Origin: Schoenoplectus triqueter
Lineage: Eukaryota > Streptophyta > Magnoliopsida > Poales > Cyperaceae
Length of the DNA stretch: 64,000 bases
NCBI GenBank assembly: GCA_964058805.1
Contig: CAXKVV010000142.1
Location: 248,001-312,000, forward strand
Direction: 5' to 3'
Shown here: positions 35,957 through 48,040 of the stretch, in pieces
How positions within the stretch are numbered: position 1 is the stretch's first letter
Layout: the number at the start of each line of letters is the position of its first letter
The notes under the pieces: model-generated
Seen by the model: the letters and a program-made list of their open reading frames with translations, nothing else
The model's database searches: none
What the model was told of the DNA's origin: nothing
Position numbers and translations under genes: made by a program

Positions 35957-37838
35957 TTGGTATACAAATTACCTGTTTTTTTTGTATATAAATGTGACCG
36001 CTGACTGGCCGTCTCTTTGTTCGTCTTCTCCTCCTGTTTGCAAGACAATTGACAAAGGTCACCCAGAAATCTGTAGTTCTGTTATTTCTTTACTGGTGTG
36101 GATGACAGCTGGGTCCCAGTCGCAAAGGCACGTCTCTGGCTGGACCGACTACCGAGTCTCCTATTTTTTGAAATTGGAAGTGGAAAGTGCCAGAAAGAAA
36201 GAACAGTTTTTGAAGTGTGGAAAGCCCAGATTGGAACAGGACCTCAATCTGATTTCATGAGAATAAGTTGGAGATCAGCACCGCTCAGAAAAAAAAAAGA
36301 CCCTTCCAACTCCCAACTCCCAACTAACAAGGGGCTAGAAGTCTAGACAAGAACTCCATGAGGGACCATGAGGGACCATTCACCCACCCCTTGACTTGAC
36401 TTAACCTACTTATGCTGATTGCTAAAACTGCATATTTCCACTTTAAACAAGAACAAGTAGACACTACAGAGAAGCATCTTGCCTTCCACTCTATATAATA
36501 TGAGCACGTGACAGCTTGGAGCCTTGGACTTGGACAAACCACTAAAATACTCTCAAACCTTGCACCACCATATATTTGGGACTTCACGGTAGATAAGGCA
36601 GTAATACTGTCCCTGCATTGGCACCAGCTTGCGTTGGGGGATAAGAGATACTGAGCTAGCATTGTGAGAACCTTTATTTATCAGCTTGTAGAGAAGACAA
36701 ATTCAACATGTACAAAACATAAATTAAACCTCATATAATAAATTAAATAACTTTCATATATCGGACAAGGCGTTAAGCACCCATGTAAAACATAAAAAGG
36801 AAGAGGTTGAGCTCTGCCTTCACTTAAAAAAGATAGTGATACTATGCCCCCTTATTCTGCTCTCAAAATAAGATGATGACATAAAATTGTATAAAAAATT
36901 AGCTAATTATAGAGCATGCATGATGGTAAAATATTGTTAATAACTGTCTGCCCCAGACTTATTTGGTTATGTTAAAAGAAGGAGATAAAGATCTGTTTCA
37001 AAAAGGTGATTGAACTTGGGCCAGTAAGATTTTTGACAACATTTCAATTTACATATTCTTACGAATTGCAAATTACTTGAAAATCTCAAAGCATCAGTTA
37101 AGAACATGGTAAAAATTTAAGGTCTATCACGGTAGTTGATGTCATTTTCCGTTTTTTTTTTCTTTTTCCAGATTTGGTCTTTGTTTTTTTTCTTTTTACC
37201 AATTAACTTGTTCATAGTCACTTAAAAAATAATTAATTTTATATAATATCTCTATTGTTTACAACCTAAAAACTCATAGCAACACAAGAACAAATTATTT
37301 GCATGGATGATGCACATCGATATAGCAACTCAAGTTTTTTTTCTTTTTTTTTCTTAAATTCACTGCATATTTTTTCTTACAAAGTTGTATTTATCAATAT
37401 TTTACTAAAATATAAAAAAATACATACAGTTCATATAAATAGTTGTCCAAAAATACATTATTATATATTCAATTAAACATATTGTAACAAATCCTGTCAC
37501 AAAAAAATTCCACCACAATAGATCAAATACACATTTTTTATTTTTTTATTTTATTCATAATAAAATATCTTACCACAAGGTACAAACCCAATACCACCAT
37601 TCACCATTTCGAGTAAGAAGATGAGTTTTTAGAAGAGGTGGGTTCAAAGATCATCATGTTTTTGTTTCTATTATGCCTCCTCTTTTTAAAATTCTAATAA
37701 CTCAAAAATCAAAATCAAAATGTTAAAATAAAACTGTCAGCTTATATAAATAGATATTCTCTTATTGTATATATGAAAATATTCATTTTATTACTTTCAT
37801 TTTTTTATGAATCAATGAGTTAAAAAAATAATGTCCAT
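35957..37838. other. Intergenic; GC-richer island at 35995-36660
   Basis: The patch 35995-36660 has a nearly balanced base composition, unlike its flanks, and short frames on both strands (108 and 82 codons plus, 112 minus). None resembles a known family. CTATATAATATG near 36491 could be a TATA element. It could be a decayed gene or a non-coding transcript; I assign nothing. The remainder to 37838 is AT-rich. Confidence 0.35.
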
Positions 37839-39134
37839 CACTACAATAAAAATCTATTTGGCAATGGTTGTTGACCAAATTTAACAACGGTTATTGAACC
37901 ATTATTAAAGAGGGGTGTTAGAAAAAGTCTAAATAACCATTGCCAACTCTCGTTGCCAAATTACACGTTCGGAATTATTATTTTTCTAAACTAATCTTTA
38001 GCAACGGTTTTATGTCAGAACCGTTGTTATATACATCTTTAACGATAGTTCTGTCACAAAACTATTGCTAAAGGTCCATTAATATTTTTTTTATAAATTT
38101 AACTTTCTATACATCTTTAACAACTATTCTGAGCTCAAAATCGTTGTTAAATACACTTTTAACGATGGTTCAGACATAGAACCGTGGCTAAAGGTCCATT
38201 ATTTTTTTGTAAATTTAATTTTCTATACATATGAAAAATTAAGAAACTAAGAATAGTAATTTATATAAGAACATATTACAAAGGTTAACATTATAACATA
38301 CATCATATTATTCATTCAATAATTAATATAAAAAATATAATTATTCATAAAATAAAAAATATTTACTGAACAATACATCTTGCTTTCTCAATAAAATGAA
38401 AATCTATATAATTTCTAAAAAAAACTGAAATAAAAACTTCAAATAAACTTCAAATGCATTTTTGAACTTGAAGATGATATTTTTTGGCTCTAAAAATAGC
38501 TATAATCGCTAAAAGCAGTCCCTATAGATATCGTCATAAGCTTTCCGTGGCCGTACAACACGCCTCAATCAGAGTTTTCTATCAAAAGTTATGACCGTTT
38601 GAAGTTGAGATGGTCGGATTTCAGTTTTTATTTTTCTTTTGTCCCTCTTCTTTCTTTGTTCTTTCTCTTTGTCTCTCATCTCTCTTTTTATATATGAAAA
38701 AGATGAAAAGAGTTTGGTAATCCATGAAATTTTAGTTTTTGAATTTAAATTTTTGGATCATTGGATTGGGATGAACGAACAGTGAGATCGATTATCCGTG
38801 GGAGCAAAAATAGCAAATATTAGACCCAACAAAGCAGCAAAATCATTTACCAACGGTTCCTTGAAGAAACAGTTGCTAAACATAATATTTAACAATGGTT
38901 CTAGGCATAAAATCTTTGTTAAAGACAATGCTTAACAATGGTTTCTTCAAGGAACCGTTGTTAAATGGTTCTGCTACTTTTTGGTGTTCTGAGAGTCTAT
39001 TTTAATAATTTTTTTATTATAAATTGTTGTTAAAAAATTTCTCAATATTATAATGATGTCAGAGCTATTTAATAACGAATTTGTTATATAATAATTATTA
39101 AATGAGTGTTATGTAAGATCATTTTTGTGTAGTG
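37839..39134. mobile_element. Non-autonomous CACTA (En/Spm-type) element
   Basis: Begins CACTACAATAAAAATC and ends GATCATTTTTGTGTAGTG, an inverted pair. The 3-bp target duplication is CAT (37836-37838 and 39135-39137). Subterminal arrays of AACAACGGTT, GCAACGGTTTTATG, AACCGTTGTTAAA and GATAGTTCTG in both orientations match the transposase-binding arrays of this superfamily. The middle (38250-38800) has no transposase; a GC-richer piece at 38500-38620 is unassigned. About 1.3 kb long. Confidence 0.9.
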
Positions 39135-39809
39135 CATATTAGTACATTTATTTCAAGCACTAAATGCCACATAAAATAATATTCAAATACCATAATTTTT
39201 TATCTACATATAAATAAAGTGATATAGATTAAAATTAACGGTTTTATTTTGACATCTTAATTTATAATTTTTTGAGTTATTAAAAATTTAAAAATGAAGG
39301 TACGATGAAAACATAAAAAAAATGAAGACATTTGAATTCTCCTCTCTCTTTAATAAAAACTAGCGAACATCAGTTATGGGCAACCTACATTAAAAAAAAT
39401 CATATTACGGTCACCGATGCTTTCAATAGTAATATCGACTATACATTACTGCCAAGTCATCAACAAACCCTGGGACAACACTTGGGCATCTTATATTTAT
39501 TCTAAAAAGATAAATAAATAACTCTATGAAATTAAAATTATTACATGATTAGATTTGAATTAAAACCGGTTATTAAATAGATTTTGCATCAGTTATGCAA
39601 CTAGTTCTAAAGGTTGGGGTTGCTAGAAGTTTCAAACCTTTTAGACCCAATTTTTAACTAATAACCGGCCCTAAACACTACCCTTTAGAACCGGTTATTA
39701 TTAAAAAATCATCTCTAAAGTCCCTTTAAAACTACTTATTAATTAAAAATAAGCTATAAAGGTATCTTTAAAAACTTGACGATACGCCACCAAAAACTTG
39801 AAATTGAAC
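39135..39809. other. Intergenic; possible old CACTA-like subterminal sequence
   Basis: AAAACCGGTTATTAAATAG (39563), AATAACCGGCCCTAAAC (39660) and TAGAACCGGTTATTATTAAA (39687) are spaced inverted motifs like those in a CACTA subterminal region, but no termini are seen. No gene. Confidence 0.35.
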
Positions 39810-40760
39810 GGGCCCTTAATTACCCTCTCGTTTATATTAATGTGAAAAAAAATGACTCAGCGTGACTAGTTTCATTACAGAACTTCATGACATGTTACAG
39901 ACATATCACGGTATGTTTGTTCTTCGCATGATGTATTTTTTTCAATTAATATTGATACATCACGGTACGTCACATGAAGTTATCTGGAAGGGTCACGATA
40001 ATGTCACGGCACGTGATGACATAAAACATACAACTATTTTATTTGTTTTTTCTGCATCTTGAGATGAAAAAAATAAATATTTTCATAAAATATTTTGTAA
40101 TATTTTTCTTCACTTTACTATAAATTACACATTTTCAGAGATTTAAATATTTTTCGAACGAATTTTTTTTTGATAAAATTATGACTGGATATATTTAAAT
40201 GTGATCAAACATGATGACATATTAAATACTTTACACGTCACATATGAATAAACATGTCACGAAATAATACAGCGTGTTTGACTGTAATGTATATGAAGTT
40301 TGCCATGTCAGAGACAGCGCGTGCTTTTCCTCTGTTTTTTGACACGTTACATCATATTATATGAAAAATATTTTAATTACATCACGACACATCATGCAAC
40401 CCAGATACGCCATATTTTTTAAGTCATGTTTTTTCTATATGAATGATGAATCGATCTTTTATTTGAAACGACAAGACAATTACACGTACAAAATATTATA
40501 AAGAAATTGTTGAAATTAAAACCTTCATTGAGCAGAGCATGTGCGAAAATTCCAAGAAATATCATTAACTAATTTAAATTTTTAGCCGACTTTGACTTAC
40601 GATTGTACTCGTTTTATATTTCTATAATTAAAAACCATTGCTGATCTCCATTGAAGTGACAGCTAATACGCTAGCTATCTTAGTTAAGATTAATATTGCT
40701 CTTAATGAAGGGTTGTTACATGTGACGCAAAATATTTAAAAGTTCACCAACCACCCCAAA
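39810..40760. repeat. Segmental duplication, copy 1 (uninterrupted)
   Basis: About 950 bp, from CCCTCTCGTTTATATTAATG to GGGTTGTTACATGTGACGCAAAATATTT. The same sequence returns in order at 42215-42293, 47068-47571 and 48041-48555, with the copia and Helitron insertions removed. Rich in RTCACG/CGTGAC motifs. No gene. Confidence 0.85.
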
Positions 40761-41175
40761 AATAATGAACTTGAAGTTGTGATCGATAGTTAACTGGCCT
40801 TCGTCTAACAATACTTTTGAAGATTCATAAAAATAATGAACTTGAAGTTTCGAGCTTTCAAAGAAATTGTTTTCAAACATTAGGAGAGATAAAATTAAGC
40901 TACTATATTCTTAAAACGAAATGAAAGATCATAATAAGCTTTTAGTCAATATTTTCGGAACAATTGTGTCTTCAAAACTATCACATGATTAGGATTTGAA
41001 ACCCACGTCGGTAAACTATTTTTAATTTTCATTTAATAAAAGGTAACCGACATAGAAAGAATTAAGTGAAACTCAAGAATTATACGCTTACTACTTCCCA
41101 AACAAATGAAAAACATGAGTACATAGTAAGTCGACAATAGCCACATATATGAGTACGTATATATATAAATAATAA
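40761..41175. other. Intergenic
   Basis: AT-rich; no gene or element seen. Confidence 0.4.
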
Positions 41176-41559
41176 GAGTGAGGATCATTGACAATGGATT
41201 ATTTTGACAACCTTGACAATGGACCTCTAAATAACTACAAAAAATTTTAAAGAATGGAAATTTTTTTATAGATATGTTCTTATACTTTTAGATTGGTGGT
41301 CATTCAAATTTTATGTAATTTTATTATCGTTTGATAATTCATCAATGACCATTAAATTTTTATGTAATTTGCAACGGTTCCAATTTAACGATCTTTGATA
41401 GACTATCAAATGATAATGAAATTGTATGAAATTTGAATGACCATTAATCTAAAGGTAGAAGAATACATCTATAATTTTTTTTTAAGAATTTATGTGTATT
41501 TATTTAGAGATTCATTGTCAAATTTGTCAAAATAACTCATTGTCAACCGATCCCTTCTC
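41176..41559. mobile_element. MITE with TTGACAATGG inverted repeats and 9-bp target duplication
   Basis: Ends GAGTGAGGATCATTGACAAT and ATTGTCAACCGATCCCTTCTC are inverted; the complementarity continues through TTATTTTGACAA. The 9-bp duplication AAATAATAA lies at 41167-41175 and 41560-41568. The right copy is the start of an (AAT)n microsatellite. Related to 51287-51657. No coding capacity. Confidence 0.85.
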
Positions 41560-41560
41560 A

Positions 41561-41618
<58 letters not shown>

Positions 41619-41619
41619 T
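41560..41619. repeat. (AAT)n microsatellite, about 19 units
   Basis: Perfect AAT run starting exactly at the right target-site copy of the adjacent MITE. Produces artificial poly-Asn and poly-Leu frames. Confidence 0.98.
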
Positions 41620-41785
41620 TAATGACTCTCGTATGAGCTTCAAAAGTAGCAAAATTGTCGTGTTGAACAAAAAGTAAACAACATACCATATGGGATCGGA
41701 ACTCGCCAACACTATTAGAATCACATTCTTTAGCATGGCAAAAAAATAACTTTGTATGACAAGATAAAGTTCTAAGTTAATAAAA

Positions 41786-42133
41786 GAGTTAATATTTTAA
41801 TATAGATAACTGAACTTCGATGTTTATTTATATTTAATCATTAAATTTTTATTTATCCATTTTTAATCACTAAACTTTGATATTTATCCATATTTGATTA
41901 TTCTCATTAGTTTTTTCATTCAAAAATAATTAAAACTAATGAAAAAATAAATATTATTTTATTTTATTTATCTATTTTTCATTTTAATTAGTTTTGATAA
42001 TAAATATAATTTTATTTCAATAATTTTTAAATGAAAAAACTAATGGGTGTGATCAAATATGGATAAACATCAAAATTCAATGACTAAATATGAATAAACA
42101 TCAAAATTTAGTGACCTATTAAAAAATTAATCC
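41786..42133. mobile_element. MITE with perfect 9-bp target-site duplication TTAATAAAA
   Basis: Left GAGTTAATATTTTAATATAG...CTTCGATGTTTATTTATA; right GAATAAACATCAAAATTTAG...TATTAAAAAATTAATCC, an inverted arrangement. TTAATAAAA flanks it perfectly (41777-41785 and 42134-42142). Size 348 bp, 9-bp duplication and GAG-like start fit Mutator-type MITEs. Confidence 0.85.
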
Positions 42134-42293
42134 TTAATAAAACTGTGTCTAGCTTATTATCATGAACCTACCGCAATGAACACGTTGAATAATAATTCTT
42201 TTTGTTATAGAAACTTTTAACTACCTCTCGTTTGTATTCATGTGAAAAAATAACTCGTGGTGGCTACTTTTGTTACTGAACGTCACGACACAT

Positions 42294-42545
42294 TGTAAAA
42301 TTTTGAATGGCCTGAAAAGCTTAATTCCTTTTTCTTTTCATCCAACGTTTTGCAATACAAATAGGCAAAGCATACATAGTAAATAAGGTAGAAACGAAAT
42401 TACATTATTCTATGATACAGTTGTCATCTTTCATAAGATATTTGAATATCTTTCCTTTGTTATTGTGATTGCTATCTCTGTGAAGATACAATCTTCAATT
42501 CCGTGATCTCTGTGTGGCATATGTGCCGGTATATGTCCCACAATA
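42294..42545 (-). repeat. Copia element 3' LTR
   Basis: 252 bp, TGTAAAATTTTGAATGG to GTCCCACAATA as written, i.e. 5'-TATTGTGGGAC...TTTTACA-3' in element orientation. It differs from the partner LTR by about a dozen substitutions and two small indels by eye. The polypurine tract (minus strand GCTTGAAGGGGG, 42557-42546) abuts it. Confidence 0.93.
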
Positions 42546-45500
42546 CCCCCTTCAAGCTGGAGTGTGGAGATTGAGAACACCTAGCTTGCCGAGAAGATAA
42601 TGAAACTGACGTTGTCCAAGGGCTTTAGTGAAGATGTCAGCCCTTTGATCAGAGGTGGAGATATATCGTGTAGCAATAAGTCCTGACTGGATTTTTTCAC
42701 GAACTAGGTGGCAGTCCAGCTCGATGTACTTTGTGCGTTCATGAAAAACCGGATTAGAAGCTATGTGAATAGCAGCTTGGTTGTCACAGTGAATGATCAT
42801 TGGTTGGCAGTGTGGAACAATGAAGTCCTGCAATAAATATTTAAGCGAAGTGAGTTCAAAAACAATATTGGCCATAGCGGAAGAACGGGAGACCACACTT
42901 TGTTTCTTAGAACACCATGAAATTGGACTCGTGCCTAAGAAGGTAACGAAGCCAGTGACAGAACGTCTCGTAGTGGGACATGCAGCCCAATCTGAGTCGC
43001 AATAGGCTTGCACTTGGAGTGACCTTGACATGAGAATGTCGTGACCTGATGAGCCTTTTAAATAACACAAGACTCGATGAGCTGCTGCCATATGGGGTTC
43101 CCGGGGTTGCTGCATAAACTGACTCAAGATTTGAACTGGGTATGTGATGTCAGGTCGAGTAATTGTTAGATAGATCAGTCTGCCAATGAGACATCGATAT
43201 TCACTCGGGTCAGGAAGAAGAGTTCCATTGTCAGATGTGAGTTGGTGGTTTTGTTCCATTGGAAAGTAGCACGGTTTAGCATCAATTATGCATGTGTCTC
43301 TGATTATATGAAAATTATATTTTCATTGGCTCACGAAGATTCCTTCATGTGAATGTGCTATCTCGATCCCTAAAAAATACTTTAAACGCCCTAAATCCTT
43401 TATGTGAAAAAAAGGTGTTTAAGTATCGTTTAACCCAACTCATGCAAGCTTCATCGTTGCCTACAAGAACAACATCATCAACATACACTAAAATGATAGT
43501 GAATTTTCACCTGAGCCTTTAGTAAACAGTGAATAATCTGCCACAGATTGCTTGAACCTAGCTGTTACTAAAGCCTTTGAAAAAATTTTGAACCAGTTAC
43601 GAGATGCTTGTTTTAACCCATACAAGGATTTTTGTAACCGGCAAACATAGTTCCCCCCTTGACTAGCAAGACCTGGTGGTGGTGCCATGTATACTACCTC
43701 TTCGTGTAAGTCTCGGTGGTGCCATGCATACCTCTTCGTGTAAGTCTCCATGAAGAAATGTGTTCTTCACGTCCAACTGGTATAGATTCCAGTTTTGAAC
43801 TGCAGCAACAGCGAGCAAACAATGTAAAGTAGTAAGTTTGGCAACTGGGGAAAAAGTCTTGGTATAATCCAGACCTTCATGTTGTGTGTACCCATTTGCT
43901 ACTAATCGAGCCTTGTAGTGCTCTACAGTGCCATCTGAATTGTACTTGATCTTGAATATCCACTTGCACCCGATTGGATGCTTACCAGATGGAAGTGGTT
44001 CCATTGTCTAGGTTTTATTTTGCTCAAGTGTTTGAAGCTCAGAGTCAATGGCCTCTTGCCATTTGGGATCTCGAATGGCTTGAGAGTATGAGGTTGGTTC
44101 CATGTGTGAATCAATAGAGAAGAGAAATGCACGGTGTTTCAAAGAAAATTTCTCATATCCAAGCACTATGTTCATAGCGTAAGGTGTACCTGAAGCGTGA
44201 GTAGCTGATGTGGCTTGGTTTGATTTAGATGAGGTTGTATTGACACTTGTGCAAACAAAATCATGGAGTTTACTAGGTTGTCTAACGGGTCGGGTTGATC
44301 TTCTGAGTTCGGGTTTAGGTTCTGCAGTAGTTTTGGTTGATGTCAGTTCATGTTCTGCAGTAGTTTCTGGTTGTGGTTGTATTTCAGATGTGTGGTTAGG
44401 TTCAGTAATGGGTTCTGTATAAACTGATTCAAGGTTATTGTTGATAACATTATTTTCATGAACATCTGATGCTTGTGTAGTGTAAGGAAATTTATTTTCA
44501 TGAAACTGTACATCACGACTAAAAAAAAATTATGTTTCTAATTCGTATACTATATACCCCTTCTGCCCAGATGGATACCCTAAAAATACACAACGTTTTG
44601 CACGAGGATCAAACTTAGTTTTGTTAATGTCTGAGTTTCTAGCATAACAAAGACAACCAAATACATGTAAATTTTCATACTGTGGTTTTGTTCCAAAGAG
44701 TGATTCATGTGGAGATTTTTCATCAAGTACTTGTGTAGGCATTTTATTTATGAGATATATAGCCGTCAAAATGCATTCTCCCCAAAATTTAATTGGTAAT
44801 GATGCATGAAATTGTAAAGCCCATGCAACTTCGAGAAGATGTTAATGCTTTCGCTCAACAACTCTATTGTGTTGTGGGGTATATACACAAGATTTTTGAT
44901 GTAAAATTCTGTGCTCTTGCAATAAATTTTGCATTGCATTGGATAGGAACTCAGACCCATTATTTGTTCTAATATATTTTACTTTTGTGTTGAATTGGGT
45001 CTGCACCATGAGAATAAATTTTTTTATATGTTTCAATGTTTCTGATTTGTACCGCATCAAGTATGTCCAAGTAGACCTTGAAAAATAATAAACTATAGTT
45101 AGAAAATAATATGCCCCAGATGAAGATGGTGTATTGTGTCCTCCTCAAATATCACAATGTATTAAATAAAAAATAACGATGCTTTTATTATTACTTAATT
45201 GAAACGATAATTTACTTTGTTTTGCCCTAATAGCATCACAAGGTTCATTAAAAATAAAGTTACCAAAAGGTAAGGATGCATTGGCCAGTTTATTTTTCGA
45301 GGGATGTCCTAATCGTTGGTGCCAGATAATTGGAGAAATTTTGTTTCTCATAGCTGCTGCTACTGGTGTTTGCACAAGCTTGTACAATCCATCTTGAATC
45401 CTACCGGCCCCAATCAGCTTCCTCGACTTTAGGTCCTGAAACACACAAAATATTGGGAAGAATGTCATAGCATAGTTTAGTAAACTTGTGATTTTGCTTA

Positions 45501-46806
45501 CTGAGAGTAAGTTAAAATTGAAAGAGGGTGCACACAATACTTTTTCCAAGTGTAAATTTGTTGTAACAGTGGTGTCTCCAATATGAATAATGCAATTCAT
45601 TGAGCCGTCTGGCAAAATCACATATTTGTCAATATCTGAAGTGGTTGAATTAGATAATAATGATAAATTATGTGTAAAATGCTCAGATGCTCCAGAATCG
45701 ATCACCCATGTACCACAGTTCTTACTTCCTTGTACCGGTAATGATGCTTTACTAGCAAAATTGGCTACTGGTTTTGAGGCTTCAAGGTTGAGGAGACTCA
45801 TCAACTGTTGGTATTGTTGTGGCGTCAGTGCTGGCATGGCAGTGCTAGTTTCAGAATTATTTTTCAGATTCATCATAGTTGTGGACTGTTGTGTCTGCTT
45901 GTTATTGTTGTGGCGCCTATCACTGGTCAGATTTCCCTGGTTGTTTGCCTTTGAGTGCTTTGGATGCCTAACTGGATAGCCCACGATTTCATAACACCAA
46001 GCCTTTAGATGTCTGCTTTTCCCACAATGATCGCAAGTTGTACGTGTTTTGGTTTTATGTGGTGTTGTATTTCGGCCTTTGTTGAACTCTTTTGCAGCAA
46101 AGGCTATGGCTTCTGAGGTTTGGGTTGATCGTAGACCGAGGTGTTTTTCTTCTTGTTGAACAAGCGAGTAGACTTTGCTAGTGCCCGACAGTGGATCCAT
46201 GGCAATGATTTGTGTGCGTATCGTGCTAAATGCCTCATTCAACCCCATGAGGAACTGGTACACATGTTCTGCTGCTCTTTCCTTTTGTATTTCTTTCATG
46301 ACACCACATGAACAAATGGGTGCTGAGGAATGTGATTTCATCTCATCCCATGCTTGTTTCAGTTTGGAGAAACATGCAGCAACTGATAGTTGCTCTTGTT
46401 TGATGCTCGCTATTGAACACCTTATCTCGTAGATTCGTGGACCATTGCCTTGTGAGAATCTTTCCTCCAGTTCCAACCAGAGAGCTCTCGGTGTGTCGAC
46501 GAATACTACATTGTCTCGAAGATCTTTGCTTAAAGCATTGATCAACCATGAAAACATCATATAATTACACCTTTGCCATGCTTTCTTTCCGTCCTCTGCT
46601 GTTGGTTCGTCTAGCGTTCCATCAACAAAGCACAACTTATTTTTCGCCCCAAGTGCAACTGTCATGGAGCGCTTCCATGTCGGGTAGTTGTCTCCGTCTA
46701 GTACTGGTACCACAAGGATTGTTCCTGGGTTGTTAGACAGATGGATGTAGTAAGGTGAGGATGGATCGTAAACAGAAATTATTTTGGTGGTCTCAAGATT
46801 AGTCAT
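42546..46806 (-). pseudogene. Copia gag-pol polyprotein, inactivated
   Basis: Starts at 46806 (MTNLETTKI) directly after the primer-binding site. The first 553 codons stay open: a UBN2-type gag, zinc knuckle CX2CX4HX4C (Cys258, Cys261, His266, Cys271), aspartic protease DSGAS at 370-374 and GAG-pre-integrase WHQRLGHPS at about 495. An in-frame TGA near 45147 (Trp expected) and a TAA near 44843 interrupt integrase (DNGSEF-type and PQHN-VVERKH motifs). Reverse transcriptase (44004-43450) has [21 protein letters not shown] and YVDD but carries a ~35-bp internal duplication near 43676-43750 and another frame break near 43490. RNase H (43259-42552) is open, with CDSDWA, the SRSSAMA site and KALGQ near its end. 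The element cannot encode its own enzymes. Confidence 0.93.
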
Positions 46807-46819
46807 GGCTCTGATATCA

Positions 46820-47067
46820 TGTAAAATTTTAAATGGCCTGAAAAGCTTAATTCTTTTTTCTTATTGATTCATCCAACGTTTTGCAATACAAATAGGCAAA
46901 GCATACATAGTAAATAAGGTAGAAATAGAAATTACATTACAGTTGTGATCTTTCATAAGATATTTGGATATCTTTCCTTTGTAATTGTGATTGCTATTTC
47001 TGTGAAGATATAATCTCCAATTCTATGATCTCTGTGTGGCATATGTGCCGGTATATGTCCCACAATA
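46820..47067 (-). repeat. Copia element 5' LTR
   Basis: 248 bp, partner of 42294-42545. Lacks a 10-base stretch (ttctatgata) present in the other LTR and carries an extra tattgat-like segment. It bears the same TA...CA termini in element orientation. Confidence 0.93.
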
Positions 47068-47571
47068 CACATTACGGACATATTAAAATACATTTGCTTA
47101 TTAGGTGACGTGTCTTCTTTCTACTAATATGTCATCACAACACACTACAGGAAGTTATCTAGACACGTAATAATATGTCATATGACATGATACAATATGA
47201 CGCGTAAGATGGTGTTGTGAAGAAGTACAACCATTTTGTTTATTTTGTAATCTAGAAATAAATATAAAATATATTATTATTATAAAATATTTCTAATATT
47301 TTTCTTCATTGTATATTACACACATTTTTTTTCAAAAATTTAAATATTTATTCAACGAAGAAAATAAATTTTGATCAAATAATGATTAAATATATTTAAA
47401 TATAATTAAACATAATAAAATATAAAGTACCTTATATATCACGTCATGTCACATATATATATATACAATGAAACGAAACAACATATCTAATTATAATGTG
47501 TCTTATATTTGTCATGTCATAGGTTCATCTTATCTTTCCTCTATCTACTTTTAACATATCACGTCACATTA

Positions 47572-48040
47572 TCTATACTATTATATAAAGCATCTAAGAA
47601 TTGGAGGGTCCATTTTTTGTCATTGTAAATTTTTATTATACCTATTTTATCCCTCAATTAGACGGATAATATTTATTGTTGGTTGATCGAACGTATGTGA
47701 TCGCGTTCATTGATCCCCTCTTTCTCTCCATTTCTTTCCCTTATATACTATTCTTTCCATAATTTTTGTTTTTTATTTAGCAACTTTGTGCATATTTGGT
47801 AAGGAATTAATGATGATAATATATGTTAGAATAATTTACTTTTCTTTCCATAAAAATCATGAATCATTAACTCATATTGTGCAAAAATCTCATCCAAGAT
47901 TAAATATAGTCTTTATTATATGTTTTCTCTATAATTTGGTGAATTTATAATTTAATATTAGATAAATGTGAATTTTTTATCTTATAATATTTTAATGTTT
48001 AAATAAAAAATTCTGCTGCAACGCGCGGATATATAGCTAG
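47572..48040 (+). mobile_element. Non-autonomous Helitron (469 bp)
   Basis: 5' end TCTATACTATTATATAAAGC and 3' end GCAACGCGCGGATATATAGCTAG, the TC...CTAG termini of plant Helitrons. A short hairpin (TCTGC...GCGGA) lies just before the end. It sits between A and T with no target duplication. Copy 1 of the segmental duplication reads straight through the site (CATATTATATGAAAAATATT), confirming the boundaries. No helicase. Confidence 0.9.

Larger units (their letters stand above)
42294..47067 (-). mobile_element. Ty1/copia LTR retrotransposon, complete in structure, coding region broken
   Basis: 4.77 kb, flanked by the target duplication CACAT (42289-42293 and 47068-47072). The minus-strand order is LTR, primer-binding site (TGATATCAGAGCC just inside the 5' LTR, complementary to initiator tRNA-Met), gag, protease, integrase, reverse transcriptase, RNase H, polypurine tract, LTR. 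This domain order defines copia. It sits inside copy 2 of the segmental duplication. Confidence 0.95.

Noticed and set aside
36324..36662. 112-codon minus-strand frame
   Set aside because: No recognisable domain and unusual composition; overlapping frames on the other strand are equally open.
41492..41736. Poly-Asn and poly-Leu frames
   Set aside because: Artefacts of the (AAT)n microsatellite.
45590..46736. Plus-strand frames of 62-129 codons
   Set aside because: Antisense to the copia gag/protease frame.
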